Of a stretch of 64,000 nt of DNA, positions 35,068 to 45,239 are shown piece by piece. The notes beneath the pieces are model-generated. The model did no database searches. It was not told the origin of the DNA and worked only from the letters and a program-made list of their open reading frames with translations. Source of the stretch: Hevea brasiliensis (lineage: Eukaryota; Streptophyta; Magnoliopsida; Malpighiales; Euphorbiaceae); assembly GCF_030052815.1 (NCBI RefSeq), contig NC_079496.1, forward strand, positions 9,811,100-9,875,099. The letters are read 5' to 3'. A program made the translations under genes and the position numbers. Each line of letters begins with the position of its first letter. The stretch's first letter is position 1.

Positions 35068-35597
35068 ATGAGAAGAGCTAGAAGCACAAGTGACACATCT
35101 TTATTGTTCAATCCTGAAATTGAGAAATTTTGTAAAGCCAACAAGAAAGAAATCAGAAAAAGAAAAGAAGCTCTGAGAGAAACTGAATTAGAAGAAGTCA
35201 TGGCTGATGAAAGAATTAGAATTGGTGGTAATGCTGGAAATGATCGAAACAATGAAAATGCAGCCCAATGTGAAGAAATTATAAATGCTAATGTGCCTAG
35301 GGGAAGTATGATGGATCATGCTTTTCCTCGTTTTGATGACTTGAGGGAAAGCATAGCAAGACCAAGAATTGATGCAAATAGTTACAAGATGGATTTTGGA
35401 GTTCTTCAAATGATTCAAAATTCCCAATTCGGGGGACATCCTTCTGAAAATCCACACACACATCTAAAAAAGTTTGCTATGATTTGTGATATGCAAAAAC
35501 AACCTGGAGTATCTGATGATGCAGCAAGATTGAAGCAATTCCCATTCTCTTTGAAAGATAGAGCATTGGATTGGCTTGATTCTTTACCTCACAACTC
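35068..35597 (+). pseudogene. Athila gag, N-terminal part, cut by the Ogre-type element
   Basis: The frame begins MRRARSTSDTSLLFNPEIEK and contains PRFDDLRESI, FGGHPSENPHTHLKKF and FPFSLKDRALDWLDSLPHNS, the standard gag block of Athila-like elements. It is open until the junction at 35597/35598, where the Ogre LTR begins, after about 176 codons. The rest of gag, including any zinc knuckle, is not found on the far side of the insertion. Confidence 0.85.
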
Positions 35598-36009
35598 TGT
35601 CGCAATGGGATTTTGCGGTCGCCTGGACGATCACTCACCGAAGTGGGAAAGAGTGAGGAGTCGCCACCTTAGTTTTGAGGGAAACTAAAGAAAACCATTT
35701 GGGGAAATAAATTAAAAATGAAACCACTTCAAGACAGAGATTCTAGGTTCGGGGTTCGTAAACGGGTGGGGAAGGTGTTAGGCACCTCACCTCGTCCCTT
35801 AACAAGGGTAAGTAGATTTAACTTTACACTTTCAAATTTGATAATTAGGAAGGCTCGAATGAATATGTTACCCTTCTGATATAGGGGAATATTTGCTTTC
35901 TCACCATTTGGATTACCCAGATACATAAGTAAATGAGACAACCTTAGTGAGTTGAAGTTGAGTTATGTCTTTTGCTTGCGAGATTATTCTGCATATTTAT
36001 TAAAATTTG

Positions 36010-36390
36010 ATTTGGAGATCGAATAAGAACTCTCCTCCGATCTCTTTTGAATATTTATTGGGGTTTTGAATTGGAGACCGGATAAGAACTCTCCTCCGAT
36101 CCCTTTAAATATGTATTAAAAATTTTGGATCGGAGATCGGATAAGAACTCTCCTCCGATCTCCTTTAATGGTTCATTAAAATTTTGGACTGGAAACCGGA
36201 TAAGAACCCTCCTCCGATCTCCTTTAAGAGTATTGAGATTTTTGGATTGGAGACCGGATAAGAACTCTCCTCCGATCTTCTTTTATTGGGATTTCGGGTT
36301 GGAGACCAGATAAGAACTCTCCTCTGATCTCCTTTAACTGTTGATTTAAAACTTTTAGGCAAGGATAGGATAAGGACTCTTCCGACCTCT
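36010..36390. repeat. About 58 bp minisatellite in the left Ogre LTR
   Basis: Six close copies and one degraded copy of a roughly 58 bp unit centred on GGATAAGAACTCTCCTCCGATC. Each copy begins GGAG(A)CCGG or GGAGATCGG and ends CTCCGATC, so every unit is partly palindromic. The same array is at about 54115-54500 in the right LTR. Confidence 0.88.
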
Positions 36391-38770
36391 TCTATTTTGA
36401 CGGGACTCGGACAAAGACTTTTTCGACCTTTAAAAATTTAACCACAGCTACGGGTCCTAAGAACCTAAAACTAAGAATTCTGGCATTCAAAAATGCTGGG
36501 GATAAGGTTTCTGGATACCCTGTGACTGAACGGGGAACACTAGACTTGATTCACTGACCTTTTCATGTAGTCATTTTACCAAATCTATTAACATTCGATC
36601 TATTCTATTTTGTTTACTTTGGTTCTATTTCGCTTTATGACATCTTGCCGAATTTCTGTTTACGTCAGCCTAATAGTTTGGCTATCTTCCTGACGTGTTA
36701 TTCATTTTTTTTCTTTTAAAAGAGACCTCTAAGTTGCAGTTACCTACGTTTACCCAACCATTTACATACTACTAGGAGTTAGAAAACTTGCTTTCAGAAA
36801 TGATAAAGATTAATAAAAATGAACTGATCACTAAAGAGATGATTTGGGAGTGTCATTCTTTAGGGATCGTTTGTGCAAAAGTAATCTTGAAGAAAGTCAC
36901 AGATGTAAGAAGAATAAAGAAAATGCGGAAAGTAAATATAGGCACTTAATAAAATCGAGCTCTTACCTGTAAGGAGCCAATTTTATTGAAATAACTATGG
37001 GGTGTCGAATGGTGATAAGGCAACGGATTGATTGGCCTGAGGGTGGTGTTCTTCGTGAACTGGAGGGTACTTAGCTAAAATGCGATCAGATCAAGATAGA
37101 AAGAACCGAGTGATATGAAGTTGAGCTTGGACAGTGAAAACAGAGATGATAAAAGGCAGAAAGTGAGAGTATGACCAGATAATGAACAAACTGGAAATGT
37201 AGAGTTCCAGTATTCAGAATCTCTTCAAGAAAACACTTCAGAAAACTAGTTTCAAAAGTCTTTTTAATCGACACTTCTAAGTAGCAGAGTAACAAACTAA
37301 ATGAACTTTCAGAGTTCCTCTGCTATAATAACAGCCTCTTGTCTATTTTTCCGTCCGTCCCTTGAACAGTTTTTATGCAGGTATTTATAGGAATCGGGTG
37401 CTCTTCGTGAAGGGTCAGGATTTATTTTGAGGGAGATGGAGGGTCAAGATTTCGAAGGACATGATCGGAGGTTCAGGAATTAAAGAGAATCAAAATGAAT
37501 GGTTGAGATCACTCTTCATAATATTTGTCCTTTTCTTCTTTCCATCTGACGGTCCAAATTTCCTTGTCCTAACGACCGAGGGCTAAGAGCGAAAGACGCT
37601 GGTATTGTCGTCTTCTCTCTTGATCTAAGGGTTCCGGGTTTGTCCTTACAAGTGGGATCAACGGTGGAGATTGGAATGTACAGGACTGTCATGACATACC
37701 ACAGTACTCACAAGATGCAGGCGATTCTTAGGCGTGGGGTGGAGATCTCGTTTGCAACGCCTTAACTACCTCGGCTCTGATTCTGACGACGGTTATTGGG
37801 ATTTGTCTTATTCTTTTTGCCTACCGATCCCTCCTCTTTCTGATCTCTTTCACATGTTCTTTCCGACCTTTCATGCTGGTCTCCCACCTTCCGATCTACT
37901 ATTCCGATCTTTTCCCTTCTTCAGGTCCGGTCTGGTCAAAGCATTAATTGTCCCTCGATTCCCGAAGCGTCCGCTTCGTTTTCTGCTTAGCAATAAATGC
38001 TCGTTTTCCCCTATATATACCCCTGACAACAGAGACATTTCCTTCATCCGATTCTCCTCTCTTCCTTCTTACTTGCCCTGTTCTAGCTGCTCCGGTGAAA
38101 GTTCCGGCCATGATTGTGGTTTTTGATCCCTTTCCGATGAGCTTCTTTAACCACCGGCTGAAAATTTATGATCTCGGTGATCGCATAACCCTAACTGACG
38201 ATGGTGAGAGAACTGGATTTGACCGATTTGTGTTGCGGACCTTGGTTGTACCGATCTCGAGTCGCTCAACTGAGTTCATTCGGCTTCTCATCACATTGAG
38301 TGTTCCGACAGCGATTTCCTCCCACATTGGGTGCTCCGACAGCGGATTAAGTTCCGATCGGCGGCAGTATCCTTGGGATCAGTTATAAACTGATCCTTAG
38401 ATCAGATCTCCAATGTATTCCGATCCTTAGAGATCGCCCAAATGATGTAGTTAGAACTTTATTGTAATCCGATCCCTAGAGATCGCCCAAATGATGTAAT
38501 CCGAACTTTTGGAAATAAAGACTTCATTTTGTCGATTATCATCTTATTATTATTTTTGCATTGATTATTTTCGATCTCTAATGTGATTATCCGATCTGGT
38601 TCTTTACCTGAATGACACTTAACTGATCAAAATATTCAACTTATTATGCCGATCTCTAATTAACCGATCTCGGAACATTCGAATATTTGAGAGAAGTGTC
38701 TGAACAGCTGTCGAGTCCCACCAATCGATGCGTTGCCTAGAACCTCGCTAGCATTAAATGCTCGGACTAG

Positions 38771-38778
38771 TATAAATA
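38771..38778 (+). promoter_or_regulatory. Plus-strand TATA box in the left Ogre LTR
   Basis: TATAAATA stands 166 bases before the ATG at 38937 and opposite to the direction of the element's own genes. The copy in the right LTR is at 56869-56876, 161 bases before its ATG. The leader after it is pyrimidine-rich, like a plant 5' UTR. Confidence 0.6.
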
Positions 38779-38936
38779 GGGGTGGGAGGGTTAGCCAGTT
38801 GTTCTCTCATTCCATTTTCAATCCCCTGCTCACAACTTCGAAGTTCTCTCGTTTTCTCAAGTTCTTCTGACGCCGATCAGACTCCGGTAAGGGCTTTGAT
38901 CTTCTTTTTTGTTTAAGTTCTTTATTTCTTTTGAAA

Positions 38937-40812
38937 ATGAGAGGTGCCGAAGGTCAGAGAGCGGCGAGCCCTCCTTCCATTCAGTTCTCGTGGTCATCGT
39001 CTGATGAAGAAGAGGCAGTCGGGCCAAGCGTTCAACAAGAACCTCCCAGGGCCTCCGCTCCAACTCGGGGGCGGGTCATACCATCAAGGCTCGCACCTTC
39101 TTCAGGGAGAGAGACTCTCCCTATAGACGAGCTACCGTCGGTTCTTCGAGAATCCGATCTGCAATCGTTTAGCCAAGAATATAACATTCGGCCTGATTCA
39201 TACGAGCTAATCAAGTGCCACGGCGATCTTCGTGTCGATCACTCCTTTGAAGAGAATGACATGGTTATGGTGTACGAGGAACAGTTAAAGGCCGGTCTGA
39301 GGTTCCCTCTAGACGATTTCTATAAGGAGGTCCTAAAACTTCACCGAGCGTGCATTGCTCAAATTCACCCTAACTCATGGCGGATCTTGGTAGCCTTCTG
39401 AGGTCTATGCCGATCTAAGGGAATCAGACCTACGGCTAAAGTGTTCGCCGAGCTGCACAGACTAACTCGCCGAAAGGATGACGAACACTGGTTCTTTCAG
39501 GCGAAGCCTCATTGCGGGCTCTTTTCCGATCTGCCCTCATCCCTTAAGAATTTGAAGAACCGTTTCTTCATTACGAGGAGCAAAGATCCGAGCCGCTGAG
39601 GACTTCCCCAGTGGTGGTACCAGGGGCCCTTGCTTCCAAGCACATTACCCGAGTCGAGGAAAGCTTAATAGTGATGGATCAAGAGTCGCCGCCACTCAAA
39701 AGTATTCTTGTTTGGATGCGGTGATCCGAGCCGCACCATTGGACTATTCAATTGCTCACCGCCAAGACCGCGAACATCCGCTCTCTGACCTCGGCATTGG
39801 TATTTTCTATATCTCAGTTCTCACGACCTTAGCGATCTCACTAACCTTTTCTTTGTGCAGGTATGGCGGGTGGTGAGGGTTCTAGGAAGCGAAAGAAGGA
39901 AAGAGAGATCTCCCGGAAATTAAAGGAGATGAAGCATTCGGAAATGCTTCGAACACCCGGTCATGAGCCTGGGGAGATACAAAGAGACCCGCCTCAACCT
40001 TCGGGTCCGTCGACCTCAGAAGCTGTCCGATCTCCTCCTAGAACGGAAGAGCAGCCTCCACCTCTCCCAATTGTTCTAAGCACGTAAAGGGGGCCTACTC
40101 AAGCTTCGGGAGGACCTCTTCTCGTGGCGCTCAAATCTTGATCGACTCCTTGAAGAATAACCGATCATTAGAGAGAACCCCGATTTTGCCAAAGTCACGG
40201 GTCTACCATCTTCTTTCAGGGAGGATCGACAGTTATCCGGGAATGGTCTCGATGATATCTTGACTCGATCCATGAGCACGAACGTGGAGTGTCCGTGAAC
40301 GGACCATGGTTCGGGAAAAGATTCGTCTGGGTAAGGAGATCGGGAAGAAGAATGAGGAAGTGGCTTCCTCCGATCCCAACTCTCATCCGCCGGGATTATA
40401 TATCTCAAGTCGAGGGACGGCAAAGTTCCATGAAGACAGTGCCGAATGTAATCATATTTTGGCTGAGAGGGACCGTGCTCTTGGGGAAGTCCAGGCGCTT
40501 CACGCCAACGAAGCCGCTCAGGTCGCTCAACTTATAGAGGAACTCAAGGCGAAGGATGAGGAGCTTAAGGAGAAAGACGAGGAGCTGAAGGAGAGAGACG
40601 AAGAGATGGTGGCGGGAATAGCCGGAGCCTATGTGAATGCTCACAAGGACCTCTTGGCTGAACTCCAGAAGCGCTACCCTGAAGAGGACTTCTCCTGGAT
40701 GGCCGACCTGGCTCCTGAGAGCGACGATGAGGACAGTGAGGAGGAAGCCGAGGGTGAGAGAGAGAGTGAGCAAAATGTAAATCAGGCTGGGGGTGATCCC
40801 CCAGCCGAATAG
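38937..40812 (+). pseudogene. Antisense LTR-borne gene unit, left copy: gypsy-associated domain plus coiled coil
   Basis: The first part reads MRGAEGQRAASPPSIQFSWS and goes on to EYNIRPDSYELIKCHGD, YEEQLKAGLRFPLDDFYKEV and AQIHPNSWRILVAF. That pattern (LRFPL...F...HPNSWR.LVAF) resembles the Pfam Transposase_28/'putative gypsy type transposon' domain, PF04195, seen in antisense ORFs of plant Tat elements. A TGA at about 39399 ends it, where the right copy has CGA. A second part starts MAGGEGSRKRKKER at 39863, stops at TAA (about 40085; the right copy has AGA-type coding), and resumes at 40306 with a charged coiled coil (KAKDEELKEKDEELKERDEE) and an acidic tail ending at 40812. The unit is antisense to pol and lies wholly inside the LTR. 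Confidence 0.65.
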
Positions 40813-41403
40813 CTTGTACAAAAAAAATGAAATGAAATGGAATGTCTCTTTTGTTCAATGAATGGATGTGATCGGAAAATCTCTGAATTGCCTAAGTATC
40901 TAAATGCAATTATTAATCTAAGTATAAGAGATCGGAAAGCACAATAAGCATGAGATCGGTGGGGAAGAAATGCTGAACGGGACTTGATTAAAATTGAAAA
41001 TTTAACTTGAAAACTTAAGATCGGAACCCTCGTTAAACCAAACCAAAACTTTAGCTCTTAATCTTCCGAAAAGGAGATCGGCAATAAAACTGGTAAGAAA
41101 AGATCTAATGCTAGTTCACTTCATTTATCAACAAAGATCAGGGATATACCCGACGGGTCCGGAAATTCGACAGCGGGTTTGAGAGATCGGTAAATGATTT
41201 GAGAGATCGGCAGGGCTTTAACGAATGTTAGGACTTAGCATTGATTCAATTCCTTTTAAGGAGAGTTCGGAAATATGGTCATCTGGTAAAGAAAAATAAA
41301 GAGAAATCGGAAATGTCATTGGCTGGCCCAGGGAGACCTAGTGCTGGGGATCGGCTTCAAAGTCTTGTTGATTTTGGGGATCGGCCAAAATATGGTGTCG
41401 ACA

Positions 41404-41416
41404 GCTGCCCCTCTTT
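41404..41416 (-). other. Polypurine tract of the Ogre-type element
   Basis: On the minus strand AAAGAGGGGCAGC directly precedes the 3' LTR start TGTCGACACC, the standard arrangement in Tat elements. Confidence 0.85.
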
Positions 41417-41544
41417 ACATAATTTCTATTAAAGGAAAGAAATTTCCGTGTAGGAATTATGTAAAGATTCAGACTCATATTTTGGACGATTAAGTGTTTG
41501 AAATTAGGGAACTAATGACCTAGAAATTGTTAACAGAAGTTGAA

Positions 41545-42718
41545 GTACCAGAAAATTAAAATCAACTTAGATCAAGGAACCAGAGGTTGATAACAGGAAA
41601 TTTAAATTGCTGGAAATTAAAATCAACTTAGATCAAGGAACCAGAGGTTGATGACAGAAATTTAAATTGCAGGAAATTAAAACCAACTTAGATCAAGGAA
41701 CCAGAGGTTGATAGCAGGAAATTTAAATTGCATGAAATTAAAATCAACTTAGATCAAGGAACCAGAGGTTGATAACAGAAATTTAAATTGCAGGAAATTA
41801 AAATCAACTTAGATCAAGGAACCAGAGGTTGATAGCAGGAAATTTAAATTGCATGAAATTAAAATCAACTTAGATCAAGGAACCAGAAGTTGATAACAGA
41901 AATTTAAATTGTAGGAAATTAAAATCAACTTAGATCAAGGAACCAGAGGTTGATAACAGAAATTTAAATTGCAGGAAATTAAAATCAACTTAGATCAAGG
42001 AACCAGAGGTTGATAGCAGGAAATTTAAATTGCATGAAATTAAAATCAACTTAGATCAAGGAACCAGAGGTTGATAGCAGGAAATTTAAATTGCATGAAA
42101 TTAAAATCAACTTAGATCAAGGAACCAGAGGTTGATAGCAGGAAATTTAAATTGCATGAAATTAAAATCAACTTAGACAAAGGACCTAGAGGTTGATAAA
42201 TGTAAATTTAAATTGCAGGAAATTAAAATCAACTTAGATCAAGGAACCAGAGGTTGATAACAGAAATTTAAATTGCAGGAAATTAAAATCAACTTAGATC
42301 AAGGAACCAGAGGTTGATAACAGAAATTTAAATTGCAGGAAATTAAAATCAACTTAGATCAAGGAACCAGAGGTTGATGACAGAAATTTAAATTGCAGGA
42401 AATTAAAACCAACTTAGATCAAGAAACCAGAGGTTGATAGCAGGAAATTTAAATTGCATGAAATTAAAATCAACTTAGATCAAGGAACCAGAGGTTGATA
42501 ACAGAAATTTAAATTGCAGGAAATTAAAATCAACTTAGATCAAGGAACCAGAGGTTGATAACAGAAATTTAAATTGCAGGAAATTAAAATCAACTTAGAT
42601 CAAGGAACCAGAGGTTGATAACAGAAATTTAAATTGCAGGAAATTAAAATCAACTTAGATCAAGGAACCAGAGGTTGATAACAGAAATTTAAATTGCAGG
42701 AAATTAAAATCAACTTAC
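41545..42718. repeat. Tandem array, about 19 copies of a 59-60 bp unit, in the Ogre 3' untranslated region
   Basis: The unit contains CAACTTAGATCAAGGAACC, then AGAGGTTGATAACAG, then AAATTTAAATTGCAGG and AAATTAAAAT. Two main variants occur: A (GATAACAG...TTGCAGG, 59 bp) and B (GATAGCAGG...TTGCATG, 60 bp). Unit 11 (about 42165-42225) is aberrant (GACAAAGGACCTAG, GATAAATG). A rare GATGACAG...AAAACC variant followed by B and then A occurs twice, near 41640 and 42375, suggesting a block duplication. The array sits between integrase and 3' LTR, where Tat elements often hold tandem repeats. No coding potential. Confidence 0.96.
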
Positions 42719-42884
42719 AAGGCAAGTCTAACCCTGACACATGAAGTTCTTCCCCGATGAAGTGTACTTAACAAGATACCGAAGGCCGATGATTAACGAA
42801 AAAGAAGTTGCAAGACTTGACCTATGACCCCATTTCTTCAAATGCCCCTCCTCTGTTCCCGACTTTCTTCCTATTTTACGGAAA

Positions 42885-43411
42885 GCGCCCTTGCGGGTTT
42901 TCACTTTCTTTTCGTCCATTCGACCAGAAGCGCCCTTTCGGGTTTTCACCCCTAGTTTTTTTTTTTTTTTTTTTTTTTTGAAGGCCATTCTCTGCAAATC
43001 TCATAATAAAGTACGTGAGGTTATCAATTTTCGAATTCAAATCTTATGGCAAAAATTTAACTAATTAATAGCACATTAAACAAAGAGAAAGGATAGTATT
43101 AAAAGTGAGTGAACAGGAGTAGAAGGAATAAAGTATGACTTTATTATGGCCTTAAGAAAAACAGGGATAGACTTTCAAAGGAAAAGGAAGGGTACAAGGA
43201 TAGATCTCACATATTCCTTATAGTTGGTTTTGAAGTCTTTTAACTGCCATTATTTCATGTTCTCTGAAGTCCCATGACGTGACGGTTTCCTCTCCATCCT
43301 TGGTTCCATACCCCCTTCCTTATTTCTCCATTTTGGCTCTTGGGACGCCCTTTCGGGTTTTCACCCCAAGTTTTTTTTTTTTTTTTTTGGACGCCCTTTC
43401 GGGTTTTCATC
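42885..43411 (-). repeat. Four dispersed copies of a GGTGAAAACCCGAAAGGGCG motif
   Basis: Plus-strand copies of CGCCCTTTCGGGTTTTCACC or close variants occur at about 42885-42905, 42931-42953, 43345-43366 and 43391-43411. Two are next to runs of about 18-23 T (A on the coding strand). Each copy can form either of two overlapping hairpins, CCCtttcGGG or GGGttttcaCCC. They lie just downstream of the integrase stop in the sense direction. Confidence 0.85.
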
Positions 43412-43421
43412 CTTCACTCGT

Positions 43422-44690
43422 TTATGCATAATACCTCTTGACAGTGTCGGCATTCACAGGTCTCTGAAACTCTTCGCCGTCCATTTGGGTCAAGATCAAG
43501 GCTCCTCCGGAAAATGCCTTTTTAACCACATAGGGTCCCTCGTATGTTGGTGACCATTTGCCCCGTGGATCGTTTTGGTTCGACAGCACTTTCTTCAGAA
43601 CTAAGTCCCCGGGTTGGAATTCGCGTGGGCGAACGCTTTTATCAAATGCCCTAGCCATTCTCCTCTGATATAATTGCCCATGACATGCCGCTGCTAACCT
43701 TTTCTCATCAAGCAAGTTTAACTGTTCTAACCTTGACTGAATCCATTCTGACTCATTAATTCCTGACTCCTTCAGGATTCTTAGGGAAGGGATTTCAACT
43801 TCAATGGGCAATACTGCCTCCATGCCGTAGACCAGCGAGTATGGAGTTGCCCCGGTTGAGGTTCTCACGGAAGTTCGGTATGCGTGAAGAGCGTAGGGAA
43901 GCATATCATGCCAATCCTTATAGGTGGCCATCATTTTCCGGATTATCCTCTTTAGATTTTTATTCGCGGCTTCTACTGCTCCATTCATCTGGGGACGGTA
44001 CGGGGAGGAATTGAGATGCCGGATTTTGTATTGATCACATAATTTCTGAATCTTCGGACCATTCAAGTTCTTGGCATTATCAGTGATAATTTCATTCGGG
44101 AGACCATGCCGGCAGATGATATTGCTTCTGAAGAATTTGAGAAATGTGTTCTGTGTGATGTGAGCGTATGACGTTGCTTCGACCCACTTGGAGAAATAGT
44201 CGATGGCCACAAGGATGAATCTGTGCCCATTGGATGCCTTGGGATTGATGGGACCAATCACATCGATGCCCCACATTGCGAAAGGCCATGGTGAGACGAG
44301 GTTGAACAACTTATGAGGTGGCACATTTATTGGATCTGCATAGATCTGACACTTATGGCATTTCCGGAAGTACTCGATGCAATCCTTTTCCATTGTGGTC
44401 CAAAAATACCCACGTCGCATGATTTGCTTAGCCATCATATGCCCATTGGCATGGGTTGCGCAATTCCCCTCATGAGTCTCAAAGAGGATTCTCTTTGCTT
44501 CTTTTGCATCTACACATCTCAATAATTCACCGTTGAAGCTCCTCTTGTATAGGGTTTCTCCACTGGGGAAGTACCCCAATGCTAATCTCCGAATCATCTT
44601 CTTTTCATTTTTGCTTGCCCCCAAAGGGAATTCTCTGGTTCTACAGTAGACCAGGATGTCATGATACTGTGGCTTTCCATCGGCTCTTCT
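43422..44690 (-). CDS. Integrase of the Ogre-type element
   Basis: The frame is open for 400 codons down from 44624 and its upstream sense extends to about 44690, where a frameshift separates it from the RNase H frame. The zinc-binding part has HEGNCATHANG and CHKC. The catalytic Asp residues are in WGIDVIGPI (about 44260) and ITDNAKNL (about 44080), and the Glu in NGAVEAANK (about 43970). A C-terminal GPY-like block follows (YEGPYVVKKAFSGGALIL), ending near NADTVKRYYA. There is no chromodomain, in line with the Tat lineage. The D, D, E triad is intact. Confidence 0.93.
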   Translation of the reverse strand, partial: RRADGKPQYHDILVYCRTREFPLGASKNEKKMIRRLALGYFPSGETLYKRSFNGELLRCVDAKEAKRILFETHEGNCATHANGHMMAKQIMRRGYFWTTMEKDCIEYFRKCHKCQIYADPINVPPHKLFNLVSPWPFAMWGIDVIGPINPKASNGHRFILVAIDYFSKWVEATSYAHITQNTFLKFFRSNIICRHGLPNEIITDNAKNLNGPKIQKLCDQYKIRHLNSSPYRPQMNGAVEAANKNLKRIIRKMMATYKDWHDMLPYALHAYRTSVRTSTGATPYSLVYGMEAVLPIEVEIPSLRILKESGINESEWIQSRLEQLNLLDEKRLAAACHGQLYQRRMARAFDKSVRPREFQPGDLVLKKVLSNQNDPRGKWSPTYEGPYVVKKAFSGGALILTQMDGEEFQRPVNADTVKRYYA

Positions 44691-44764
44691 TCAATCATGA
44701 AGCAATAAGTCGGCTCATCCATTGCTTTGACCCTCAATGCTTGAGTTGTCTGCCATTCTTCCAT

Positions 44765-45160
44765 TTGAGCCATAACGGCCAGAGTAGCTAAAGCATCAGC
44801 AAATTGATTCTTGTCTCTGCTAAGATGAGTGAAAGAGATTTCTTCGAATTCCTTAATCAGCTCCAGTAAGTACTTCTGATATGGGATCAACTTGGGATCC
44901 TTAGTTTGCCATTCTCCCTTGACTTGATAGATTATCAGAGCCGAGTCTCCGTACACCTCCAACTTTCTGATTTTCATTTCGATAGCAGCTTGTAGAGCCA
45001 TCACACAAGCTTCATACTCTGCGACATTGTTGGTACAGTCAAACCTCAACTTGACAGCTATTGGGAAGTGCTTCCCATCAGGGGATATCAATACTGCTCC
45101 AATTCCATTACCTGACAAATTGACAGCTCCGTCGAAATACATTTCCCATACATCGGCTGG
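44765..45160 (-). CDS. Second (archaeal-type) RNase H of the Ogre-type element
   Basis: Within the long frame 44594-46129, the stretch from MYFDGAVNLSGNGIGAVL through NNVAEYEACVMAL and VYGDSALIIYQVKGEW to RDKNQFADALATLA is a second RNase H domain with its acidic residues (D in YFDGA, E in AEYEA, D in GDSAL, D in FADAL). Addition of such a domain after a first RNase H is characteristic of the Tat lineage. Confidence 0.9.
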
Positions 45161-45239
45161 CCCCCCTTCTTCGCAGTCTACTTCATTAATGTGCTCATCA
45201 GGGAACTCAAAATCCAGAGCTTCATAATCCTGGATAGGA

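Larger units (their letters stand above)
35598..41403 (-). repeat. 3' LTR (left copy) of the Ogre-type element
   Basis: 5,806 bp, matching 53703-59515 almost throughout with scattered substitutions and small indels. It contains, on the plus strand, a minisatellite (about 36010-36390), a TATA box (38771-38778) and a broken gene-like unit (38937-40812). CCGATC/GATCGG words are frequent on both strands. Confidence 0.93.

Noticed and set aside
36125..36362. Open frames over the LTR minisatellite (also 54230-54548)
   Set aside because: They arise from the repeat unit on both strands and have no start context or conservation beyond the repeat itself.
37734..38388. Plus-strand open frames of 130 and 146 codons in the Ogre LTR, repeated at 55832-56486
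   Set aside because: They are duplicated because the LTR is duplicated; low-complexity Ser/Phe/Pro content and overlapping frames, and they lie upstream of the TATA box of the antisense unit. No domain recognised.
41545..42718. CRISPR-like regular array
   Set aside because: Units are tandem without unique spacers and lie in a plant retrotransposon; the same holds for 59516-60410.
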